DNA from: Corynebacterium faecale
Lineage (GTDB): Bacteria; Actinomycetota; Actinomycetes; Mycobacteriales; Mycobacteriaceae
NCBI RefSeq assembly: GCF_030408735.1
Contig: NZ_CP047204.1
Location: 1,674,001-1,738,000, forward strand
DNA: 64,000 nt
Direction: 5' to 3'
Positions 48,856 to 57,026 of the stretch are shown piece by piece. The translations under genes were made by a program, and so were the position numbers. Numbering within the stretch: the stretch's first letter is position 1; each line of letters begins with the position of its first letter. The notes under the pieces were generated by a model. That model was not told where the DNA came from and made no database searches. It saw nothing but the letters and a program-made list of their open reading frames with translations.

Positions 48856-49566
48856 TCAGTGCTGGCTCTCCGGGGCTGCGCCGGTGGTGTCGGTGTCAGC
48901 GGTGTCAGCGGTGCTGTCATCATAATCAGCCCTGGCACCTTCGGGGGCCTTGATCCTCTCGGATGCCAAGGGGGATCGGCCTGCGATGATGAGACGCTGC
49001 AGGATCGTGACAACACTGCCCACGGCCAGCACCCACAACGCAACATCGATGGCATAGGGCACTCCGAAACCGGTCAGACCGAGCCCGACCAGGCTGATGA
49101 TCAGCCGCTCCGGCCGTTCGATCATCCCACCATTCATGGTGAATCCCGAGGCTTCTCCCCTGGCCTTGACATAGGAGATGATCTGGGAGGACACAAGACA
49201 CGCCAACGATGCCACTACCAGAGATTTCGGTGCGTCATAGGTATAGACCAACCACCAGGTGATGGCGGCGAATAACGCTCCATCGGTGATGCGGTCACAA
49301 CTGGCATCCAGGGTCGCACCGAACCGGGTCCCGCCCCCCTGCATCCTGGCCACGGTGCCGTCGATCATGTCGAAGGCAGCGAACAATCCGGTGAGGATCG
49401 CCGCCCACACAAGGTGACCTGAAGGGATCAGAATAACCGCCACGAGGATGGTCAGTGTCGCGCTCACCACGGTCAACTGGTTCGGGGTGACCCCCATCCT
49501 GATCATGAGCCTGGCAACAGGATCAATCACCACCGAGACAGGTTTCCGCCCGTGGACACTAAGCAT
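48856..49566 (-). CDS. pgsA1: CDP-alcohol phosphatidyltransferase (phosphatidylinositol phosphate synthase type)
   Basis: Integral membrane enzyme of 236 aa making the phosphatidylinositol(-phosphate) used by PimA. The CDP-alcohol signature D-x2-D-G-x2-A-R-x8-G-x3-D-x3-D is complete in DMIDGTVARMQGGGTRFG followed by ATLDASCD. Five to six membrane helices are predicted. The ATG shares one base with the HIT stop (TGATG). Position equals Rv2612c. Confidence 0.92.
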   Translation of the reverse strand: MLSVHGRKPVSVVIDPVARLMIRMGVTPNQLTVVSATLTILVAVILIPSGHLVWAAILTGLFAAFDMIDGTVARMQGGGTRFGATLDASCDRITDGALFAAITWWLVYTYDAPKSLVVASLACLVSSQIISYVKARGEASGFTMNGGMIERPERLIISLVGLGLTGFGVPYAIDVALWVLAVGSVVTILQRLIIAGRSPLASERIKAPEGARADYDDSTADTADTDTTGAAPESQH

Positions 49567-50297
49567 CAGCGCACCTCCGAGCCGGCCACGGTCGTGATCG
49601 CGGAGGTCAGACTCGGATCGGTGACACCGGGTGCATCATCCAGTTCACCCCATGCGCTGGCCAGCAACGCGCGGGTCTGGCGGAGCGTCTGGGGCAACAC
49701 CTTGGTGCCGTCGATGACCGTCATGAAATTAGCATCCCCGGACCATCTGGGCACGATGTGGACGTGCAGATGATCTCCCACCGAACCACCCGATGCCTTA
49801 CCCAGGTTCAATCCGACATTGACTGCGTGCGGGTTGGACACCATCTTGAGGACCCTGATGCCCGTCTGGACGAAGAGCATCAGCTCCGCGGATTCCTCCG
49901 GAGTCAGATCCTCAAGATTGCGTTCCTTGCGGAACGGGACCACCATCATATGGCCAGCGTTGTAGGGATACAGGTTGAGAACGCAGTACACCGTCTCACC
50001 CCGGGCGACGATCAGTCCATCCTCGTCCGACATTTTCGGGACCTCGAGGAACGGATCACGTTTCGCCGCATCAGACTCGCCCTTTGCATCATCACTGCTG
50101 CGTGGACGGGTCTTGATGTAGTTCATGCGGTAGGGGGCCCAGATGCGTTCCAGTCGATCCGGGTTGCCTACTCCCCGGTCCATGTAGACCTCGCGGTCGC
50201 GGGGTTGGTCCGGGTTGACTGCTCCGGCTGACTCATTGGCGCCGGGCTCATCAACCGCCCCAACCGCTTCAGGCTGCGGTTCACCTGCGGGCAGCAA
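49566..50297 (-). CDS. HIT-family hydrolase
   Basis: Histidine-triad nucleotide hydrolase or transferase, 243 aa. The triad is [10 protein letters not shown] near residue 178, with the NPxNAGHxMVVP-type segment ([17 protein letters not shown]). The first ~45 residues are a variable extension; [15 protein letters not shown] could be a shorter start, but the long one overlaps thrS by 17 bases and is plausible. In mycobacteria the homologue (Rv2613c) is an Ap4A phosphorylase; the same activity is inferred. Confidence 0.88.
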   Translation of the reverse strand: MLPAGEPQPEAVGAVDEPGANESAGAVNPDQPRDREVYMDRGVGNPDRLERIWAPYRMNYIKTRPRSSDDAKGESDAAKRDPFLEVPKMSDEDGLIVARGETVYCVLNLYPYNAGHMMVVPFRKERNLEDLTPEESAELMLFVQTGIRVLKMVSNPHAVNVGLNLGKASGGSVGDHLHVHIVPRWSGDANFMTVIDGTKVLPQTLRQTRALLASAWGELDDAPGVTDPSLTSAITTVAGSEVR

Positions 50298-52338
50298 TGG
50301 TTTCCTCGCTCGGCTGGCTGTTATTGCGCTCGGTGATCCAGTTGGCGATCAGTTCCACTGCCTCGTCGACAGGGACCCCGTTGACCTGGGTTCCGTCCAG
50401 GAAACGGAAGCTCACTGCATCAGCCTCCACGTCACGGCCGCCGGCGAGCAGCATGAACGGGATCTTGCCGGTGGTGTGATTGCGGATCTTCTTCTGCATC
50501 CGGTCATCGGAGGTGTCCACCACGGCACGGAAACCACGGTCACGCAGCTTGCCGGTGATCTTCTCCAGGTGTGGGGTGAAGTCCTCAGCGACGGGGATGC
50601 CCACCACCTGGGTCGGAGCGAGCCACGCCGGGAAAGCACCGGCGTAGTGCTCAAGCAGCACGCCGAAGAAGCGCTCGATGGATCCGAAGAGTGCACGGTG
50701 AATCATGATCGGACGCTGCTTGGAACCATCGGTGGAGGTGTACTCCAGCTCGAAACGCTCCGGCAGGTTGAAGTCCAGCTGCACGGTGGACATCTGCCAG
50801 GTGCGGCCGATGGCATCCTTGGCTTGAACGGAGATCTTCGGTCCGTAGAAGGCTGCACCCTCCGGGTCCGGGACCAGATCCAGTCCGGAATTGGTTGCCA
50901 CACGCTGCAGAATCTCGGTGGAGCGATCCCAGACATCATCATCACCGACGTACTTCTTCGGATCCTTGGTGGAGAGCTCCAGATAGAAGTCCTCCAGTCC
51001 GTAATCCTTCAGCAGGGAGATGATGAACTCCAGAACCGTGGTCAGCTCTTCCTCAAGCTGATCCTCGGTGCAGTAGATGTGGGCATCATCCTGGGTGAAA
51101 CCTCGTGCCCGGGTCAGACCATGAACCACACCGGACTTCTCATAGCGGTAGACGGTTCCGAACTCGAACAGACGCAGCGGCAGCTCACGGTAGGAGCGAC
51201 CACGGGAATCAAAGATCAGGTTATGCATCGGGCAGTTCATGGGCTTGAGGTAATAATCCTGGCCCGGTTTGGTCTCATTGCCCTCGGCATCATATTCCGC
51301 ATCCAGCTGCAGAGGAGGGAACATACCCTCCTTGTAGAAGCCCAGGTGACCGGACTTCTCAAAGAGGTCTGCCTTGGTGGCGTGCGGGGTGTTCACGAAG
51401 GAATAACCGGCCGCCACGTGGCGGCGACGGGAATGCTCCTCCATCTCCATCCGGATGATCGCACCGTTGGGGTGGAACACCGGCAGGCCGGAACCGATCT
51501 CATCCGGGAAGGAGAACAGATCCAGTTCATTACCCAGGCGACGGTGATCACGCTTCTCCGCCTCCGCCATCATGGTCTGGTACTCGTCCAGCTTCTCCTT
51601 GGATTCCCAGGCGGTGCCGTAGATACGCTGCAGACCGGCGTTGGCCTGGTCACCACGCCAGTAGGCGGCAGAGGAACGGGTCAGGGCGAATGCCGGGATG
51701 TACCGGGTGGTTGGAATGTGTGGACCACGGCACAGGTCAGACCACTCGACCTCGTTGGTACGGGGGTTCACATTGTCATAGGCGGTCAGTTCACCAGCGC
51801 CCACCTCGGTGGCCTCATCAGAATCCGGGTCAACGTTGCCCTTGTCCTGGATCAGTTCCAGCTTGTAGGGCTCATTGGCCAGTTCTTCAGCTGCTGCTTC
51901 GACAGAATCATAAACACGGCGCTCAAATTTCTGACCGGTCTTGATGATCTTCTTCATCCGCTTCTCAATGGTCTTGAGATCTTCCGGCGTGAAGGGTTCC
52001 GCGACATCGAAGTCATAGTAGAAACCATTGTCAACGGCAGGACCGATGCCCAGCTTGGTGCCCGGGAACTCAGCCTGGACCGCCTGTGCGAGCACATGGG
52101 CGCAGGAGTGACGGATGACGGCGCGACCATCCTCACTGTTGGCGGGTACTGCTGTGAACCGCGCAGTCTCCTCCGGCACATGGGACAGATCTTTCAACTG
52201 TCCTTCGGCATCTTTTGCACAGACAATGGCGTCATCGCCTTTGTTAGGCAGTTCGAGCTCCCGCATGGCCTGGCCGATGGCGGTGCCTGCTGGGACGTCG
52301 AATTCCACCGGGGGGTGGATGTTAACGGAGGTGTTCAC
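50281..52338 (-). CDS. thrS: Threonyl-tRNA synthetase
   Basis: Class II synthetase of 685 aa. The GTG at 52338 ([20 protein letters not shown]) is chosen because AAGGAG lies ten bases upstream; the frame runs 23 codons further without a ribosome-binding site. A TGS domain (about 1-65) is followed by the editing domain ([17 protein letters not shown]), the catalytic core ([40 protein letters not shown]) and the anticodon domain. A large three-tier hairpin lies in front of it. Confidence 0.97.
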   Translation of the reverse strand: MNTSVNIHPPVEFDVPAGTAIGQAMRELELPNKGDDAIVCAKDAEGQLKDLSHVPEETARFTAVPANSEDGRAVIRHSCAHVLAQAVQAEFPGTKLGIGPAVDNGFYYDFDVAEPFTPEDLKTIEKRMKKIIKTGQKFERRVYDSVEAAAEELANEPYKLELIQDKGNVDPDSDEATEVGAGELTAYDNVNPRTNEVEWSDLCRGPHIPTTRYIPAFALTRSSAAYWRGDQANAGLQRIYGTAWESKEKLDEYQTMMAEAEKRDHRRLGNELDLFSFPDEIGSGLPVFHPNGAIIRMEMEEHSRRRHVAAGYSFVNTPHATKADLFEKSGHLGFYKEGMFPPLQLDAEYDAEGNETKPGQDYYLKPMNCPMHNLIFDSRGRSYRELPLRLFEFGTVYRYEKSGVVHGLTRARGFTQDDAHIYCTEDQLEEELTTVLEFIISLLKDYGLEDFYLELSTKDPKKYVGDDDVWDRSTEILQRVATNSGLDLVPDPEGAAFYGPKISVQAKDAIGRTWQMSTVQLDFNLPERFELEYTSTDGSKQRPIMIHRALFGSIERFFGVLLEHYAGAFPAWLAPTQVVGIPVAEDFTPHLEKITGKLRDRGFRAVVDTSDDRMQKKIRNHTTGKIPFMLLAGGRDVEADAVSFRFLDGTQVNGVPVDEAVELIANWITERNNSQPSEETIAARR

Positions 52339-52440
52339 GAAAATTGCGCTCCTTCGTGCGCTCATGTGAACCAGCGGCATACCTGGCCGCCGGGCCACTA
52401 ATGTCAAGGTGCGCAGCTGTTTCCATGGTGGTCATCCACC

Positions 52441-52512
52441 CCTGGTCACGCACACATGCCCGCGTGGCGCCCCCTGATGGGGCGCATGGGCGGGCACGTG
52501 GCGGCGACCAGG
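52441..52512 (-). repeat. 72-nt three-tier hairpin upstream of thrS
   Basis: Nested perfect arms: CCTGGTC (52441-52447) with GACCAGG (52506-52512); TGCCCGC (52457-52463) with GCGGGCA (52490-52496); GCGCCCC (52467-52473) with GGGGCGC (52479-52485). It sits between the DyP stop and the thrS start, in what would be the thrS leader or the 3' end of the copper operon. No T-tract follows. Confidence 0.7.
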
Positions 52513-52547
52513 TGGTCAGCTGTCGTGGAACATCCTACCCCGTTGAT

Positions 52548-53765
52548 CTATTGCTGAAGCAGTCCGGCACCCCAGAAATCATCACTTGTGGGATCTGACG
52601 GGTCGGTGCCGGGCGGCATGAAGAAAACAGCGGATCCGATATGGGTGATCCACTGGTTGAGACGATCTGCTTCATCCAGGCGTTGTTGAATGGGCGTGAA
52701 CTGCAGATCCGGGTTCTTCTGGAAGCAGATGAACACCAGGCCGGCATTGGAGAGCTCCTCGGAGGTGGGGTCCGGTTCCAGGTCGTAGTTGTACACCCGG
52801 CGCAGGATCACCTGCTCCGGATGCCCCTCGGCGGGCCTCGAACGAGCCATGTGACTGACCGGATCGATCACCGGCAGCCCGAAACGGTCGGTGGCTGAAT
52901 AATCAGGCTCATCAAACTCATCCGTGCCGGTCAGGGGTGCACCCGTGTCCAGGGTGCGGCCCACCGACACCTCTCGCGAGGTCCGGTCCAGAATCTCCCA
53001 GGTATCCAGGTTCATGGCGATCCGACGTACCACCATGACGGAGCCGTCCCGTGCCCACTCCGGCCCCTCATCAATCCAGGCGGCCTGCGTGATGTCCTCA
53101 TCGGTCCGGGGGTTGACCGTACCGTCCTTCTGTCCGAAGAGGTTGCGCGGTGTTTCTTCTTTACCCAGCACCCCGTTGGTATTGAGGAACCCACTCTGGA
53201 ACCAGCGTGTGCTCACATAATCCACACCGGATCGGATCATGTGACGGGTGGCGTGACTCAAGGTGACCATGTCATCGGAGCAGACCTGAAGCACCAGATC
53301 CGCCTCGCCCCATCTCTCATCCAGCTGATCACGTTCGAACGCCGGAATCGGATGGAGCCAGTCGGGCCGTTGATCTGCGATACCTGCGATATCAAACAGA
53401 CGGGAACCGAAACCACACGTGATGGTCAGGTTGGCAGGGTTGACCACCATTTCCGGTTCAAGGCTACCCAGCGGAGTCTGACCGGCACACAGAGCTCGGG
53501 CATCCTCGGTCCACAACCTCATCAGTCGGATGATCCCATCTCGATCCACCCCTGGGCGGACCGTGAATGCGACAAGATTCAACCCAGACTGAAGTGGTGT
53601 GGAAATGCCGGCCTGGTGCGTGCCGTCAAACGGCACGGTCTGGGTGGCCAGGCGGTTGAGCTCGACGCTTGTCGACGCCACACCCTCACCGGATGCACAC
53701 GCCGCCAGAGCCGAACCTCCGGCCAGGACACCGGCACCAGTCAGGAAACCCCTACGGGTGACCAT
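52548..53765 (-). CDS. Tat-exported DyP-type heme peroxidase
   Basis: Dye-decolorising peroxidase family protein, 405 aa from the ATG at 53765. A twin-arginine signal (MVTRRGFLTGAGVLAGGSALAACASG) suggests export of the folded heme protein; the LAAC could also be a lipobox. The DyP signature GxxDG is GQKDG (about 211-215), and DPVSHMARSRP carries the likely proximal His and a conserved Arg. It ends a three-gene run with two copper-binding proteins, similar to the Streptomyces DtpA/ECuC copper pathway. Confidence 0.9.
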   Translation of the reverse strand: MVTRRGFLTGAGVLAGGSALAACASGEGVASTSVELNRLATQTVPFDGTHQAGISTPLQSGLNLVAFTVRPGVDRDGIIRLMRLWTEDARALCAGQTPLGSLEPEMVVNPANLTITCGFGSRLFDIAGIADQRPDWLHPIPAFERDQLDERWGEADLVLQVCSDDMVTLSHATRHMIRSGVDYVSTRWFQSGFLNTNGVLGKEETPRNLFGQKDGTVNPRTDEDITQAAWIDEGPEWARDGSVMVVRRIAMNLDTWEILDRTSREVSVGRTLDTGAPLTGTDEFDEPDYSATDRFGLPVIDPVSHMARSRPAEGHPEQVILRRVYNYDLEPDPTSEELSNAGLVFICFQKNPDLQFTPIQQRLDEADRLNQWITHIGSAVFFMPPGTDPSDPTSDDFWGAGLLQQ

Positions 53766-53790
53766 GAACAATCCTTCTCTCTACTGGTTT

Positions 53791-54384
53791 CTACTGGTGG
53801 GCGGAGTCGTCGACCCCGTCGTGGCCCATCAGTTCGCCGTCCTCACCGTAGCTTTCATCACCGGCCGCGACGGTACGCACAGGGACCGGATCCAACTCGA
53901 TCTCAGTTCCATCATCGAGGATCAATGTGACGTCAACGGTGTCGCCCGCCTCAATCGGCGCCGCCAATCCCATGAGCATCAGGTGGTCCTGCCCCGGTGC
54001 CAGTTCGTGACTTTCCCCGGCAGGAATGAGCAGGCCGCCCTCCTTCTCACGCATGACGCCATCCACCACCTCATGGATCTCATAGGCAGCGGCATCAATG
54101 GAAGCCTCGAATCCAGCGAGGGTGATCTCCTCATCGGTGGTGTTGGTGAGGGTGCCAAAAACAGCTGTCATCGGGCTGCCCTCGACAGATGCCCGGACAT
54201 AGGCACCGGTCACAGCGAGCGTGGCATCATCGCCATTGCTGGCTATCTGCGTTGCTGAGGTCTCAGTACCATCTTCGGTGTCGGTTACGGAGTCATTCTC
54301 ATTCGCCGGCGAACACGCTGCGAGTGTGAGCGCGCCCACCAGGAGCATGCTGCCTGCAAAAGAATTCTTGACGTTGAACTTCAT
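53791..54384 (-). CDS. PCu(A)C-domain copper chaperone lipoprotein
   Basis: Lipoprotein of 197 aa (signal LVGALTLAAC, lipid Cys near 24) with a PCu(A)C domain at about 55-170. Likely Cu(I) ligands are H104, M111, H134 and M136 (EIHEVVDGVM ... DHLML), fitting the H-x-M pattern of the family that loads copper into cytochrome oxidase. The C-terminal ~20 residues are acidic with extra His. Lies 12 bp after copC and 25 bp before the DyP gene. Confidence 0.9.
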   Translation of the reverse strand: MKFNVKNSFAGSMLLVGALTLAACSPANENDSVTDTEDGTETSATQIASNGDDATLAVTGAYVRASVEGSPMTAVFGTLTNTTDEEITLAGFEASIDAAAYEIHEVVDGVMREKEGGLLIPAGESHELAPGQDHLMLMGLAAPIEAGDTVDVTLILDDGTEIELDPVPVRTVAAGDESYGEDGELMGHDGVDDSAHQ

Positions 54385-54396
54385 GGGGTTCTACTC

Positions 54397-55011
54397 CTAC
54401 TTAGAGTTACGGCCTTTGGCGATCATCATCACGATCGCTCCGGCGATGACCAGCACACCTGTAATACCGAGCAGCCAGTTCCATGGAGCCTCAAGCCCCA
54501 TCCCCTCAGCTACCTCATCACCCGGGTTCTCCACCTGGGCGACAGGTTCAGAAGATGCGGTTTCCCCCTGGCTTTGCTCACCAGCTAGTTCGAAAGCAAT
54601 GGAACCCTTGGTGGCGTGTCCATCAGATGAGGTGATCTGGAATCCCACCGTGTAGTTACCGGGCTCGGTATCCACATCCGAGGGAACATCGAAGCTGAGG
54701 ATCCTGTCATCGATGTCAGGTTCTCCGGTGAACAGGATCTCCCCTGTATCCGTGTTGCTCAGGGCAACAGTATTGAAGAGGTCCTGCGGAATACCCGAGA
54801 ACTCCAGCTCAATGGTCTCGGGGAATTCTTCCAACACCGCTCCGCTCTCCGGAGTTGATCCCAGGACCACATCATGGGCAGATGCGGCCGGGGAGAATAC
54901 CAGTGGCACGGCGGCAAGCATTCCAGCCAGAGCAACAGCCGAGGCCTTCCGGAGTCTGAATCCGTTCCAGCCGCCCACTCGCTGAATGATGCCTGTCTCG
55001 ATTTGTGCCAT
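54397..55011 (-). CDS. CopC-domain copper-binding protein with C-terminal membrane anchor
   Basis: Exported CopC-like protein of 204 aa. The signal peptide cleaves after ASA so that His46 becomes the first residue (HDVVLGSTPESG), the classical CopC Cu(II) site. The beta-barrel ends with TVGFQITSSDGHATKGSIAF, containing a further conserved Asp-Gly-His. A Ser/Glu-rich linker leads to one C-terminal membrane helix (WLLGITGVLVIAGAIVMMIAKG). First gene of the copper/DyP operon. Confidence 0.92.
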   Translation of the reverse strand: MAQIETGIIQRVGGWNGFRLRKASAVALAGMLAAVPLVFSPAASAHDVVLGSTPESGAVLEEFPETIELEFSGIPQDLFNTVALSNTDTGEILFTGEPDIDDRILSFDVPSDVDTEPGNYTVGFQITSSDGHATKGSIAFELAGEQSQGETASSEPVAQVENPGDEVAEGMGLEAPWNWLLGITGVLVIAGAIVMMIAKGRNSK

Positions 55012-55038
55012 GAGATCCTCTCAACTTGTCGATATCAC

Positions 55039-55076
55039 GTTATAAAGTGCGCATCGGAACCTGAAGTATTTTCAGG
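55039..55076 (-). promoter_or_regulatory. Promoter and palindromic operator candidate of the copper/DyP operon
   Basis: Minus-strand TATAAC (55044-55039) is a good -10. About 15 bp upstream, where a -35 should be, lies CCTGAA-N5-TTCAGG (55060-55076), part of a near-perfect 11-bp-arm dyad. A regulator binding there would compete with or help RNA polymerase. A copper-sensing two-component regulator is one candidate. Confidence 0.5.
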
Positions 55077-55234
55077 TCCGCTCAGTTGTCGAAAACCGCA
55101 CCCACTTAGTTCCCACCCTCCCGTGCCTGATCAGGGGGTTTCGGTGAATTGACCAAAGTCTAACCAGTTCAGGGGCACAAACAGAAACAATGTGATCTGA
55201 ACTACTACCAGTTGAGCGCCCGCTGAGCGGAGAC

Positions 55235-55269
55235 GAAAAAGACCACCGTAGAAAACTACGATGGTCTTA
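55235..55269 (-). terminator. Terminator of the tRNA operon
   Basis: A 13-bp stem (AAGACCA-x-CGTAG, with a G-U wobble on the minus strand) around a four-base loop is followed by TTTTTCG. It lies about 12 bp after the last tRNA gene of the minus-strand cluster. Confidence 0.85.
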
Positions 55270-55279
55270 AATCTTATTG

Positions 55280-55352
55280 AGCGGATGACGAGACTCGAAC
55301 TCGCGACCCTCACCTTGGCAAGGTGATGCGCTACCAACTGCGCTACATCCGC
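55280..55352 (-). tRNA. tRNA-Gly (GCC), copy 1
   Basis: 73 nt; acceptor GCGGATG/CATCCGC, anticodon loop TTGCCAA giving GCC, T-arm loop TTCGAGT. CCA is not encoded. Identical to the copies at 55497 and 55800. Confidence 0.97.
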
Positions 55353-55388
55353 ATGAACCTGGTTTAAAGAGTAAGTTCATACTCTTGG

Positions 55389-55460
55389 TGCGCGATACTG
55401 GGATTGAACCAGTGACCTCTTCCGTGTCAGGGAAGCGCTCTCCCGCTGAGCTAAACGCGC
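55389..55460 (-). tRNA. tRNA-Val (GAC), copy 1
   Basis: 72 nt to the discriminator; acceptor GCGCGTT with ATCGCGC (one mismatch), anticodon loop CTGACAC giving GAC. ACCA follows, so CCA is encoded (to 55386). Reads codons GUC/GUU. Confidence 0.96.
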
Positions 55461-55496
55461 GGGTTCATTTCTTACCGATTGGCCCGGTGAAATGAG

Positions 55497-55569
55497 AGCG
55501 GATGACGAGACTCGAACTCGCGACCCTCACCTTGGCAAGGTGATGCGCTACCAACTGCGCTACATCCGC
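55497..55569 (-). tRNA. tRNA-Gly (GCC), copy 2
   Basis: Identical in sequence to copy 1, exactly 217 bp away; part of a duplicated Gly-Val segment. Confidence 0.97.
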
Positions 55570-55605
55570 ATGAACCTGGTTTAAAGAGTAAGTTCATACT
55601 CTTGG

Positions 55606-55677
55606 TGCGCGATACTGGGATTGAACCAGTGACCTCTTCCGTGTCAGGGAAGCGCTCTCCCGCTGAGCTAAACGCGC
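55606..55677 (-). tRNA. tRNA-Val (GAC), copy 2
   Basis: Identical to copy 1, 217 bp away, with encoded CCA. The Gly-Val spacer is also identical in both copies. Confidence 0.96.
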
Positions 55678-55687
55678 TTGAACTACG

Positions 55688-55758
55688 AGGTGGAAACGGG
55701 AATCGAACCCGTGTGCACGGTTTTGCAGACCGTTGCCTCACCACTCGGCCATTCCACC
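55688..55758 (-). tRNA. tRNA-Cys (GCA)
   Basis: 71 nt; acceptor GGTGGAA/TTCCACC, anticodon loop CTGCAAA giving GCA, T-loop TTCGATT. No encoded CCA. Confidence 0.96.
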
Positions 55759-55799
55759 GTGGCGGTAATTCCCGCCTCAGGTACGAATAAACGTACCAG

Positions 55800-55872
55800 A
55801 GCGGATGACGAGACTCGAACTCGCGACCCTCACCTTGGCAAGGTGATGCGCTACCAACTGCGCTACATCCGC
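55800..55872 (-). tRNA. tRNA-Gly (GCC), copy 3
   Basis: Identical to the other two Gly genes; the promoter-proximal member of the minus-strand cluster. Its right flank (GCATGCACC) differs from that of copies 1 and 2. Confidence 0.97.
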
Positions 55873-56239
55873 ATGCACCACTGGAGAATCTGATCTTGTT
55901 TCAATCGCTCTCTGCGGTGCGAGATCCAACTTTAGCCCGAACAGCTTAAACAACACAAATCGCCAGCTAAACCGACAAATCCCCCATCACTGGAACCACG
56001 GAAACGAGCGAAAGGTGAATTACACATGCGTAGTTCCGCAGTACACCGGCTTTTCCGCCCAATAGGCATAGTGCCAATCCCCCGCCGGGAGACCATCCAG
56101 AAACTATTGTTCCCCACCGCCGTGGAACACCCCTATTAGATAGAGTGTGGATTCAAATTGGAATCATCCTGAATTAGGAACTTTCCACACCCTCGTGTTA
56201 ACTTCGAATTGCACCGATGAGGTTTACCTCTTCAGTTGC
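55873..56239. other. Non-coding gap between divergent tRNA units
   Basis: 367 bp that should hold the promoters of the minus-strand tRNA cluster and the plus-strand tRNA-Val. Short open frames here have no ribosome-binding site or recognisable product. I could not fix -35/-10 boxes with confidence. Confidence 0.6.
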
Positions 56240-56311
56240 GGTCCTATGGCTCAGTGGAAGAGCGTTCCGTTCACACCGGAAAGGTCGCTGGTTCGAACCC
56301 AGCTAGGACCA
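56240..56311 (+). tRNA. tRNA-Val (CAC)
   Basis: 72 nt; acceptor GGTCCTA/TAGGACC, D-arm GCTCAGTGGAAGAGC, anticodon stem-loop TTCCGTTCACACCGGAA giving CAC (codon GUG), T-arm GCTGGTTCGAACCCAGC. CCA is not encoded. Confidence 0.96.
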
Positions 56312-56317
56312 CAGTTA

Positions 56318-56346
56318 AACCCCCTGGAATCAGGGGGTTTTTTCAT
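56318..56346 (+). terminator. Terminator after tRNA-Val (CAC)
   Basis: ACCCCCTG pairs with CAGGGGGT around a short GAAT loop, followed by TTTTTTC; seven bases after the tRNA. Confidence 0.9.
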
Positions 56347-56655
56347 TTCCAGGGTCAAAAAACCACGCGTTTGTGGGGCGAACGTGGGGTAAGTGTTTTC
56401 ATTACAGGCACTTTTACGCAATCATGACTTACCCTTCGCGATATACCCAACAAGGTTATGAGGTGCGCATTAATCGCAGCCACTGGGAGGTAATCATTTC
56501 GATGGAGTTAGGCTCATGCGCCACCCAGTGACGACCGCGCAGGATTCCATGAAATTCGGGTGGTCAGCAGCCTCTAGACAACTGGCAAACCGCAGCCACA
56601 GGGCAAAGTGATGTAAAATAGCCTTCGGGCCTGACATTTCCGCTGGCAATTTAGC
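56347..56655 (+). other. Likely CRISPR leader region; no gene seen
   Basis: About 310 bp between the tRNA-Val terminator and the first CRISPR repeat. The last ~60 bases (GTGATGTAAAATAGCC near 56610) are AT-richer than the neighbourhood and are on the side expected for a leader, because the degenerate repeats are at the other end. No credible coding frame. Confidence 0.5.
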
Positions 56656-56867
56656 GTTCTCCCCGCTTAGGTGGGGATGGCCCCAAGTCCATTATGCGCT
56701 GCGTCAATTCAACAGCGTTCTCCCCGCTTAGGTGGGGATGGCCCCAAGTCGATTATGCGCTGCGTCAATTCAACAGCGTTCTCCCCGCCTAGGTGGGGAT
56801 GGCCCCCGCGATGACACCGGTTCCCCTAAGTCAGCACTGTTCTCCCCACTCAGGTGGGGATGGCCCG
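56656..56867 (+). CRISPR. Four-repeat type I-E-like CRISPR mini-array
   Basis: 29-bp repeats at 56656-56684, 56717-56745, 56778-56806 and 56839-56867 with three 32-bp spacers, exactly the 61-bp period of type I-E. The repeat begins GTTCTCCCCGCTTAGG and ends GTGGGGATGGCCCC, resembling the E. coli CCCCGC-loop-GCGGGGAT repeat and in the same orientation. Repeats 1 and 2 are identical; repeat 3 has one change; repeat 4 has several (CCCCAC arm, last base G), as expected at the leader-distal end. Spacers 1 and 2 differ only at spacer position 6. No cas genes are in the window. Confidence 0.92.
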
Positions 56868-57013
56868 TGCGCCGGGCACCAGCGTATGATATTGAACCCG
56901 CATAGTCTCGGGTGTGAAAGTATCAACACCTTGTGCACAGTCAGTATCACTGGATTATGCACACTCCCATGAGTTCTGTACATAAGAATTCACCGTCATC
57001 AGTGGGTGCTCGC

Positions 57014-57019
57014 TAAGCT
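57014..57019 (+). promoter_or_regulatory. Putative -10 box of the ribD-like gene (leaderless)
   Basis: TAAGCT is followed by CAAACGG and the ATG at 57027. No clear -35. Inferred from spacing. Confidence 0.4.
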
Positions 57020-57026
57020 CAAACGG

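Larger units (their letters stand above)
55279..55677. repeat. Tandem duplication of a tRNA-Gly/tRNA-Val segment
   Basis: A 182-bp segment (55279-55460) recurs without a mismatch at 55496-55677, including the intergenic spacer. The two copies are separated by 35 bp of unique DNA, giving a 217-bp period. Confidence 0.95.

Noticed and set aside
50215..52401. 728-codon plus-strand frame opposite thrS
   Set aside because: Shadow frame; thrS has complete synthetase motifs and a ribosome-binding site on the other strand.
52339..52547. T-box riboswitch before thrS
   Set aside because: The leader has a large hairpin, but I see no T-box antiterminator sequence, and actinobacterial T-boxes are mostly known upstream of ileS.
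55932..56117. Possible small gene between the tRNA units
   Set aside because: No ribosome-binding site, no recognisable product, and overlapping frames on both strands look equally random.
56147..56427. Short open frames across the tRNA-Val gene
   Set aside because: They run through a tRNA and its terminator and have no ribosome-binding site.
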